Shown here: positions 1 through 5,395 of the stretch, piece by piece | Numbering within the stretch: position 1 is the first letter of the stretch | Layout of the letters: each line of letters opens with the position of its first letter | Assembly: GCA_017416885.1 (NCBI GenBank) | Contig: JAFQAM010000345.1 | Span: forward strand, 1-5,395 | Length of the DNA stretch: 5,395 nucleotides | Direction of reading: 5' to 3' | Origin: Clostridia bacterium | Lineage (GTDB): Bacteria > Bacillota > Clostridia > Oscillospirales > CAG-272 | Notes under the pieces: model-generated | Told to the model about the DNA's origin: nothing | Databases searched by the model: none | What the model saw: the letters and a program-made list of their open reading frames with translations, nothing else | Position numbers and translations under genes: made by a program

Positions 1-1465
1 CCTCTGCTACTGTGCCATCATCTGCAAATACATCATTATTACCAAGTCTGCTTTGCAATACTGCAAATACACCATATTTTAAGGTTTTGCCCGTTGCTTT
101 TTCGTATTCTGCAATAGCTACATTGTTCACAGTAAAGCCAATCGCAATTCCACCTCTGCCATCTTCCGGTGCTGAATAGCCGAGACATGTAAAGAGTGCT
201 GGTGCTTTCTCGGTTGCATTGTATGTGCAGCCCTCGTTATTACACTTTACTGTTTTTGCACCTTCCTCTGCATAATTTGAATATGTAATTGTTACACTTG
301 TATTTCCATTAACGTGGCTAACAACTGTCCCACCACACACTGAGCAAATGCCAATGCAAGCATTTGCTGTTGCATTCAATGTCCCGTGTTCTACATTGTT
401 ATATGAACAGGAGCTATATTCATAAACTAAATACTTTCCGCTCTTATCACTGAGCTTCTCATATTCAAAATAGGGGATTTTGTTTGCATTGACAACATCC
501 CAAAACGGCGCATTGTTTGATTTGCTAACTCTTGAAAGGAATGTGTTTAAATTTTCAAGAGAGCCAACATAATAAATTTTTTCAAGATTAACTGCTCCTG
601 CAAAGGCATTTAACTCAACCTCTGTAGTACTGGCAAACCAAACATCTTTAAGTGTTGAGCAGGAGTTAAAGGAAAACTTTGCAAGCCATGTAAGTGTTGT
701 TGGAAACTTTATACCTGTAATTGGCACACCTTCAAAGTTTCCTTGACTAATGGTACCTTGTCCTACCGTTGTAAGCTTGGTTCTTGACAAATCAAGTACC
801 TGTCCCTCGAAAAGAGAGCTACAGCCACAAAATGTTCCGCCGTAATCATATCCTGATACGGCACCTATTCTGTCAAGCTCGGTTAAATCTGAAATATTTA
901 TGTACTTCAATTTGTTGCACCAATAGAATGCCTTACCACCAATTTGCGTAGTATCAAGTCTTAAATAAGCATATTCAAGTCTCATTTGACCGCCAGGATT
1001 TTTATTGTCTCTGTTAAAGGTTTCTTGTATTTTGGTCATTGGCTGAATTCCCTCTTGGTTAGGGTCAGTATCAAAGGCAATATCATCATCCATAATGTTG
1101 AAAACTACAATGTCCGCATTATGTCCGATTATAGATCCCCCGCTATATATATTGACCTTCGCAAGAGCTGTTTGTCCTCTATTGGACTCAACAAAATATA
1201 CTACTCTTTTTCCATTATCGCCATCCTCAATATCATCGGCGCGAATACATTCGTATATGCTTGCCCCTGTTTCTGTATTTGCTCCTTTTCTCCACCAAAT
1301 CAGAGCGTTACCCTCACTGTCAAACAAGTTTAGCTCTGTTCCGTCATCAAGTGTAACCTTTTCTGTTTTGTCCACATTACTATGTACCTCAGCGGATACC
1401 GCTAACGCAAAGAAGCATGCGAGAACAGCCACCATAGCAATTACCAATAACAATTTTCTTTTCAT
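1..1465 (-). CDS. Secreted BspA-like leucine-rich-repeat protein with Cys-rich module (3' end outside window)
   Basis: The frame is open from an ATG at 1465 to the left edge, giving 488 visible residues without a stop; the C terminus is missing. The start is fixed by a Shine-Dalgarno sequence 7 nt upstream and by the signal peptide it opens: a KRK n-region, a hydrophobic core over residues 5-23, and a likely signal peptidase I site after VSA (residues 23-25). Residues 26 to about 170 match nothing I recognise. Residues about 172-325 have the BspA/LRR_5 spacing, with phrases such as IGGKAFYWCNKLKYI and FSFNSCSTLKDVWF. A Cys-rich stretch follows, with CxxxCxxC at 370-377 and CNNEGC at 408-413. 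This resembles the small Cys-pair modules common in clostridial secreted LRR proteins. After it comes a beta-looking segment (CLGYSAPEDGRGG onward). LRR_5 proteins are usually surface-bound or secreted binding proteins; the ligand here is unknown. It is last of the visible genes, 25 bp after the acetyltransferase gene. Confidence 0.88.
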   Translation of the reverse strand, partial: MKRKLLLVIAMVAVLACFFALAVSAEVHSNVDKTEKVTLDDGTELNLFDSEGNALIWWRKGANTETGASIYECIRADDIEDGDNGKRVVYFVESNRGQTALAKVNIYSGGSIIGHNADIVVFNIMDDDIAFDTDPNQEGIQPMTKIQETFNRDNKNPGGQMRLEYAYLRLDTTQIGGKAFYWCNKLKYINISDLTELDRIGAVSGYDYGGTFCGCSSLFEGQVLDLSRTKLTTVGQGTISQGNFEGVPITGIKFPTTLTWLAKFSFNSCSTLKDVWFASTTEVELNAFAGAVNLEKIYYVGSLENLNTFLSRVSKSNNAPFWDVVNANKIPYFEYEKLSDKSGKYLVYEYSSCSYNNVEHGTLNATANACIGICSVCGGTVVSHVNGNTSVTITYSNYAEEGAKTVKCNNEGCTYNATEKAPALFTCLGYSAPEDGRGGIAIGFTVNNVAIAEYEKATGKTLKYGVFAVLQSRLGNNDVFADDGTVAE

Positions 1466-1472
1466 TGTTTTT

Positions 1473-1479
1473 CTCCTTT
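1473..1479 (-). promoter_or_regulatory. Ribosome binding site of the LRR protein gene
   Basis: On the minus strand AAAGGAG ends 7 nt before the ATG at 1465, inside the only intergenic gap of any size (25 bp, 1466-1490). It supports the chosen start, which also opens a signal peptide. The rest of the gap is A+T-rich and holds no hairpin or well-spaced -35/-10 pair. Confidence 0.85.
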
Positions 1480-1490
1480 ATAAAATATTA

Positions 1491-2243
1491 TTAAGTACAA
1501 CATTGTATTTTTTTAGCGTCATATTCGGGATAGAGACGAACCTCATTTCCCAGCATCCAACCAACACATCGGTTTTTATCGGTAAATATCAGTCTTGTAT
1601 CATTGGGATAATGTAAAAGTGCGTGTTCAATATATGATACGTTACCAATATCAAAGTCTATGCCACGGTCAAAAAATGCAAATTTTAAAAGACAGTCTAT
1701 TTCGTGTCGCCACTCTAATGTGGCTTTTTTACAAATTAAAGTATCACTCGGCTCATAATACATATCGCATAAACTACGGAAGTTTTTCGGTGTATCACCA
1801 AGCGGCATAAACATAGGCCCCCAATTTGCTCCCTCTCTAACTCTTAAAAAGCCGTACGGCTCGTACATTTTGCCGGGACGCTCTCCTGCGGTACAGCATA
1901 ACACGAGAGGTTTATCACTTTGTAGCATTAAATCCTCATGCCACATTTCAAGCAGTCTTTTACCAATTCCCTTGCCACGCATTTCCTCTATGGTAAAAAA
2001 GTGACCAAAGTTGCCAATTGCGTTTTCGTGTCGTCCCCAGCCGTTCCAATGTCTTGAATAGCATATTCCGTTTTCGTGTGCTATGTAATACCTATCAACG
2101 CTTTCTTTATAAGCACCGCCTGACACGCGTATTCGTAGCGTATCTGCATAAGCTACGCCTAAATCTAAATCCTTTATCATATCAGAAAGCGCTACGCCTG
2201 CTTCGTTTAGCCCATTTTCCGGCAAATACATATCAAATTTCAT
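1491..2243 (-). CDS. GNAT-family N-acetyltransferase with C-terminal extension
   Basis: This complete 250-residue protein probably transfers an acetyl group from acetyl-CoA to an amine; the substrate is unknown. The acetyl-CoA pyrophosphate loop (GNAT motif A) is visible as RGKGIG at residues 89-94, preceded by strand FGHFFTIEEM and followed by helix KRLLEMWHEDL. A strand VLCCTAG (114-120) and the motif YEPYGF (127-132), typical of GNAT motif B, complete the core. Upstream, YYIAHENGICYSRHWNGWG (52-70) gives the paired strands before motif A. Residues about 140-250 exceed the usual 140-170 residue GNAT length. They resemble the first half of a second GNAT fold: a helix EIDCLLKFAFFDRG, then strands RLIFTDKN and CVGWML, then LYPEYD just before the stop. 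There is no signal peptide or membrane segment, so it should be cytoplasmic. An AGGAGG ribosome binding site 5 nt before the ATG fixes the start, and the preceding stop lies within it. A role on sugar or amino-sugar products of the upstream glycosidase is an inference from context. Confidence 0.9.
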   Translation of the reverse strand: MKFDMYLPENGLNEAGVALSDMIKDLDLGVAYADTLRIRVSGGAYKESVDRYYIAHENGICYSRHWNGWGRHENAIGNFGHFFTIEEMRGKGIGKRLLEMWHEDLMLQSDKPLVLCCTAGERPGKMYEPYGFLRVREGANWGPMFMPLGDTPKNFRSLCDMYYEPSDTLICKKATLEWRHEIDCLLKFAFFDRGIDFDIGNVSYIEHALLHYPNDTRLIFTDKNRCVGWMLGNEVRLYPEYDAKKIQCCT

Positions 2244-2248
2244 ATTGT

Positions 2249-2254
2249 CCTCCT
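2249..2254 (-). promoter_or_regulatory. Ribosome binding site of the GNAT gene, overlapping the glycosidase stop
   Basis: On the minus strand a perfect AGGAGG ends 5 nt before the ATG at 2243. The glycosidase stop codon TAG (2255-2253) supplies the first two bases of the site, so the two genes share sequence at this junction and are probably translationally coupled. Confidence 0.88.
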
Positions 2255-4277
2255 ACCTCACAAATAAAATCTTGTTTCCGTAAGGTGGTAAATCAAAGGT
2301 AAATCCACACTCTGCATTTTCCATCATATCAGTTGCAAGAGTGCAATTTCCCTCAAAGCCAACAGTGACATTGATAGGCTCTTTGGACATATTTACAACA
2401 AAGGCAAGAATTTGTGCTTTGCCATCAAGGGATGTGTACTTATAGTAGCTTGTTTTTACATTTTCATTGGAGGAGGATACTTTATTTTTCCAATACGGCA
2501 TCCACACGGAGTTTGCAATAGGAAAAGCATCAAAAATTTTCCACACCTTACTCATAAGCTCTAAAGGATACTCAATATCGTTAGGCCGTGGTAATATTCC
2601 ATGCAATAGTGCACAGGACAGTGCATCTTCAAATTTCCAATACGGTCGTCTTTCATATGCTAAAAATTCAGTAGGCACGCCCATATTTTTGCCGGTGTAT
2701 TCCGTACGGAAGAAATCAAGGTCGATATGAGTCATCTTACCCTGCATAAGTTCAGATTGCAACGTTTCACCACACCAAATTTGGTCAACATAAGGCAAAA
2801 CAGTGAAGTTTAGCAGTCCGTACATATGAACGTTTATATGTCCGCCTCTTGATTTAACCTCCTTATATAGCTTTCTGAAAAGTTCTCTTATTGAATTAAT
2901 AGGATAAGTACCGCAAAGTGTACCGTCACTATCATACCAACCGCATCCGTGGTCGGTGTTGTAGCATAGCCTTGGATTAGCAGTGCTATCTAAATAAACT
3001 CCATCAATATTGCAATCGTCCATTATCTTTGCAATACCGTCAACAAAATAGTCGGAATAGTCACTATTATAGCATACAGAAAGTGCCCTCTGATAAGGCA
3101 CACGCCACCAACCGCCGCCATATTTACCATCTTTATTTTTGTTGACAACATTGCTTGATAACTGACTCCAAACAGTTGACATCGTTGATATTTCGTAACC
3201 AAAATAGGTGTAAACCTTAATTCCTCTTTTGTGGCACTCGTTCACAATGTATTTCAGTTGTGCTTCTGTGTATTCCGAAAGCTTAAAGAAGTTCTGGGAC
3301 TTGTTCCATTTTTCGTGCAAGATAAGTGTATCTACACATTTTTCCTTTAATTTATCAAAACGGTTATTTCGACTTAAAAAGTCCCTATAATTGCCTTTAA
3401 TTTTAATGCCGCAATCCAAATGAAGCGCATTATGTATATATGGATTTTTGGGGTAAGGCTTAACGGGTGTTAAATGAAATCCAAAATGAAAATCAATTGG
3501 GACAAAATGCTCGTATCCTTTTTCTGTATTGCCACCCCACGCTTTTGGATGACTGTCTAACAATCTTATGCGAAGTATTGCTTCGTTTTCTGTCGAAATA
3601 ATTTCTATCGACTTTTTATTATCATCATTTTGCCAAAAACGGTGATTTTCTGCAAACCATCCAAAGCCAATCTCATCATTTCCCAACCATAAAATCGGTT
3701 TGAAGGGTATGTAAAAGCCATTCTTTGGTATTTTTCCGCTTCCTGAGGTTGAGGAGCTTTTTATAACACTTCCGTCATAGCAATACTTTTCTCCACCGGG
3801 GTGCATGTGGTAAAGTTGGAAAAACTCTTTTTTCAGTGGTATTTCAAGCCAAAGCTTATCTAACTTGAAATTCAACTGTTTTATCTCTCCCACGCCTAAA
3901 GCCTGTGCAACCGTTAGTCCCTTTGGCATAAGCTTTAAATCAACATCACAGGAGCCGTCGAAATGAACCGATGAGCAAAAATCCACAATAAATCGTTTGG
4001 ATTGCTTGCAGCCACAAACGATAGCTTTTTCATCTGACCTGCTTTGAATAAAGCTTTCGCTTTCATTACTTTGGTAGTCATCTTCAAACTCTGCTTTTTC
4101 CCCGTCCTCTTCCATAACAATGCGCATAGGCGAGGACAAAAGCTCGTTTTCATTAACTACCATAGAGCAAATCATACCATCAGCACCAAAGGAATAGCTT
4201 TTATCTATAATTTCCACCGTATGAGTAAAATTCTCAGTGGTTACTCTTATGGGAATAAACGGACTTGGAATTTTCAT
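2253..4277 (-). CDS. Putative intracellular glycoside hydrolase (DUF6067/GH123-like, TIM barrel)
   Basis: This is a complete 674-residue protein. An in-frame ATG exists at 4316, inside the preceding gene, but the ATG at 4277 follows an ideal AAAGGAGG at 7 nt and is the likely start. The N-terminal half is beta-rich and carries WLGNDEIGFGWFAEN (197-211) and LDSHPKAW. I recognise these as the N-terminal beta-sandwich of DUF6067/GH123-type proteins. The central part looks like a (beta/alpha)8 barrel: HEKWN (321-325), KRGIKVYTYFGYE, NIDGVYLD (423-430), a Cys/His/Asp loop CYNTDHGCGWYD, GGHINVHMYG (478-487) and DQIWCGE (498-504). By analogy with retaining barrel glycosidases, Asp430 and Glu504 are catalytic candidates; this is inference. 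A short beta domain (ILAFVVNMS, LPPYGNKILFVR) closes the chain, as in many glycosidases. No signal peptide is visible, so it probably acts in the cytoplasm on imported oligosaccharides. Substrate is unknown. It lies 13 bp after the DUF5107/TPR gene and 9 bp before the GNAT gene. Confidence 0.8.
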   Translation of the reverse strand: MKIPSPFIPIRVTTENFTHTVEIIDKSYSFGADGMICSMVVNENELLSSPMRIVMEEDGEKAEFEDDYQSNESESFIQSRSDEKAIVCGCKQSKRFIVDFCSSVHFDGSCDVDLKLMPKGLTVAQALGVGEIKQLNFKLDKLWLEIPLKKEFFQLYHMHPGGEKYCYDGSVIKSSSTSGSGKIPKNGFYIPFKPILWLGNDEIGFGWFAENHRFWQNDDNKKSIEIISTENEAILRIRLLDSHPKAWGGNTEKGYEHFVPIDFHFGFHLTPVKPYPKNPYIHNALHLDCGIKIKGNYRDFLSRNNRFDKLKEKCVDTLILHEKWNKSQNFFKLSEYTEAQLKYIVNECHKRGIKVYTYFGYEISTMSTVWSQLSSNVVNKNKDGKYGGGWWRVPYQRALSVCYNSDYSDYFVDGIAKIMDDCNIDGVYLDSTANPRLCYNTDHGCGWYDSDGTLCGTYPINSIRELFRKLYKEVKSRGGHINVHMYGLLNFTVLPYVDQIWCGETLQSELMQGKMTHIDLDFFRTEYTGKNMGVPTEFLAYERRPYWKFEDALSCALLHGILPRPNDIEYPLELMSKVWKIFDAFPIANSVWMPYWKNKVSSSNENVKTSYYKYTSLDGKAQILAFVVNMSKEPINVTVGFEGNCTLATDMMENAECGFTFDLPPYGNKILFVR

Positions 4278-4284
4278 TTTCAGC

Positions 4285-4292
4285 CCTCCTTT
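4285..4292 (-). promoter_or_regulatory. Ribosome binding site of the glycoside hydrolase gene, overlapping the DUF5107 stop
   Basis: Read on the minus strand, AAAGGAGG lies 7 nt before the ATG at 4277. The last two bases of the upstream TAA stop (4293-4291) are the first two bases of this site. It decides the start: the alternative ATG at 4316 has no comparable site and would overlap the DUF5107 gene. The arrangement suits a ribosome that terminates and re-initiates. Confidence 0.88.
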
Positions 4293-5395
4293 AATGCATT
4301 CTAAAATCAAGTTCATATGGAATAGGATATTTTTCTAAAACTTCTTTTTCGGTAATTTCTTTATAGCTTCGCATTTCCTCTTTTGCAATCACACGGCGAT
4401 AAAGTTCTAACCAAATTGCAGAAATGGAATACTCTCCCTCTCTAATATCAGGTATTACAAGGTTGGAGGAAAGAATTGCTTTTGCTTTTTCAAGCTCTCC
4501 TAATTCTACGAAGCATTTTGCACGGTACATCTGTATGCGACCATTTGATACGCATTCCGACAAAGCCAAAAAGTCTTTATATCGTTTTGCTTTTATAGAA
4601 ATCTCGCCATACAAAATAAGCAACGAAATGTCGTTTTTTTCTAAATTCACTGCTTGACAAATATATTCATAACCCTTTTGAATATTATCCTTAATGTTAA
4701 CTTCGATTTGCGCAAGGCAAGCAAGTGCAAGATACTCGTATTTTCCCTTTACGGACAAAAATTCCGCCTCTGCACGTTCAAGCATTTTATTATTTACGGC
4801 TATTACGCCACCCATATAATGGTCGTAATCATTTTTTTGAGTTTTCTTATCAATCAAGTTTAAATATCTTGAATCAATAGCATATTCAAGTCCCGGTTCT
4901 TTGGGTATAGGTGCTTGATTTATCAAGGTCGCAAAATAGCTTTTGTTATTTTCTTTTATTTCTGGAAATGTGCATATTGTAGTCGCTTCCTTTGGCTCCA
5001 GCATTTTAGCCATCATTCCGCGTTCTGAACCGTAAATTATCGGCTCATAGCTTTCTTTTATATCGAAAAAGTCACCAAACTCGCAATCGTGTGCTAATCT
5101 ATCAATTTCTTTGCACACTTCATTATAATCATTATCCTTACACTTTACTGCAACGGAACGATAGCATTCGTTCCAGGAAACAATTTGTCGTGCATCCATC
5201 GGAATATGTTCAAATTGGGTTTTGGCAAGCCCCGCCTGAATTTCCGCATACTCACCACCGTCCGTTAACCAATCATTCCAATGCTTTCCGCCCTCGGTGT
5301 TACCCCAAACGAAAAGTTTTCTGCCCACAAGAGTTTTATCTGAAAGCTGTAATAAACCCGTTCCATCATTTTCAATTGACGCAATCCACTTTTTA
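4291..5395 (-). CDS. DUF5107/TPR protein (C-terminal part; 5' end outside window)
   Basis: The frame is open to the right edge, giving 367 visible residues plus a TAA stop; the start is outside. The GTG at 5328 is internal, because the 22 residues upstream (ending LLQLSDKTLVGRKLF) continue the family pattern. Visible residues 24-31 (GRKLFVWG), the GGKHW just after, EYAEIQAGLAKTQ (48-60) and HIPMDARQIVSWNE (63-76) form the conserved end of the DUF5107 domain, a mutarotase-like beta fold. A linker follows, then about 120 residues of helical TPR-like repeats (about 192-312, for example FVELGELEKAKAIL). The family's C-terminal signature REGE is at 318-321, within PDIREGEYSISAIW. Full-length relatives are usually around 1,000 residues, so most of the gene is missing. 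These proteins commonly sit beside glycoside hydrolases in Firmicutes. A role in sugar binding or glycan processing is inferred; no catalytic activity can be assigned. It is the first visible gene of the operon. Confidence 0.88.
   Translation of the reverse strand, partial: KKWIASIENDGTGLLQLSDKTLVGRKLFVWGNTEGGKHWNDWLTDGGEYAEIQAGLAKTQFEHIPMDARQIVSWNECYRSVAVKCKDNDYNEVCKEIDRLAHDCEFGDFFDIKESYEPIIYGSERGMMAKMLEPKEATTICTFPEIKENNKSYFATLINQAPIPKEPGLEYAIDSRYLNLIDKKTQKNDYDHYMGGVIAVNNKMLERAEAEFLSVKGKYEYLALACLAQIEVNIKDNIQKGYEYICQAVNLEKNDISLLILYGEISIKAKRYKDFLALSECVSNGRIQMYRAKCFVELGELEKAKAILSSNLVIPDIREGEYSISAIWLELYRRVIAKEEMRSYKEITEKEVLEKYPIPYELDFRMH

Larger units (their letters stand above)
1..5395 (-). other. 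Single-direction operon of four genes
   Basis: All four genes point the same way with gaps of 13, 9 and 25 bp. No inverted repeat followed by a T-run (minus-strand sense) occurs in any gap. The order of transcription is DUF5107/TPR, glycoside hydrolase, GNAT, LRR protein. The promoter and any regulator must lie beyond the right edge, and the terminator beyond the left edge. Co-transcription is inferred from spacing. Confidence 0.8.

Noticed and set aside
1415..1423. A lipoprotein-type cysteine (VLAC, residues 14-17) in the LRR signal peptide.
   Set aside because: Leu is unusual just before the Ala of a lipobox, and the hydrophobic core continues past the Cys to a good signal peptidase I site at VSA.
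1466..1500. A possible internal promoter before the LRR gene (TTGTAC and TATTTT on the minus strand).
   Set aside because: The two hexamers are only 7 nt apart, far short of the usual 16-18; the region is simply A+T-rich.
1095..1616. A 173-codon plus-strand open frame, with another at 986-1333.
   Set aside because: Both lie opposite the LRR and GNAT genes, whose minus-strand frames have strong family motifs, a signal peptide and ribosome binding sites. The plus-strand translations are low complexity and resemble no family.
4278..4316. An upstream in-frame ATG at 4316 extending the glycoside hydrolase by 13 residues.
   Set aside because: It lies within the end of the DUF5107 gene, has no clear ribosome binding site, and the extension would translate through the strong AAAGGAGG of the ATG at 4277.
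5326..5328. A GTG at 5328 as the start of the DUF5107/TPR gene.
   Set aside because: The frame stays open to the right edge and the upstream residues fit the family pattern (SDKTLVGRKLF), so this is an internal valine codon.

Overview
The window looks like chromosomal DNA from an A+T-rich Gram-positive anaerobe, most likely an uncultured gut-type Clostridia. The signs are strong AGGAGG-type ribosome binding sites before every complete start, compact operon packing, and a secreted BspA-like leucine-rich-repeat protein. The taxonomic call is an inference from style and gene content; no marker gene is present.

All coding capacity is on the minus strand, so transcription runs from high to low coordinates. 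Four genes occur in this order: (1) the 3' part of a DUF5107/tetratricopeptide protein, running off the right edge (4291-5395); (2) a complete 674-residue putative cytoplasmic glycoside hydrolase of the DUF6067/GH123-like type (2253-4277); (3) a complete 250-residue GNAT-family N-acetyltransferase with a long C-terminal extension (1491-2243); (4) the 5' part of a secreted BspA-like LRR protein, running off the left edge (1-1465). The gaps are 13, 9 and 25 bp, with no terminator or convincing internal promoter, so the four genes probably form one polycistronic unit whose promoter lies beyond the right edge. At the first two junctions the stop codon is embedded in the next gene's Shine-Dalgarno sequence, which suggests translational coupling.

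The DUF5107 protein and the glycosidase lack visible export signals (the N terminus of the first is outside the window) and fit intracellular handling of an imported glycan. The GNAT enzyme is embedded between the glycosidase and an exported LRR protein. It could act on a sugar or amino-sugar product, but its substrate cannot be read from the sequence. The LRR protein is the only one with a clear signal peptide; it may contact a surface or polymer, and its place in this operon is the least expected element. No RNA genes, mobile elements, CRISPR arrays, attachment sites or substantial repeats were seen. No stretch over 25 bp lacks a gene.
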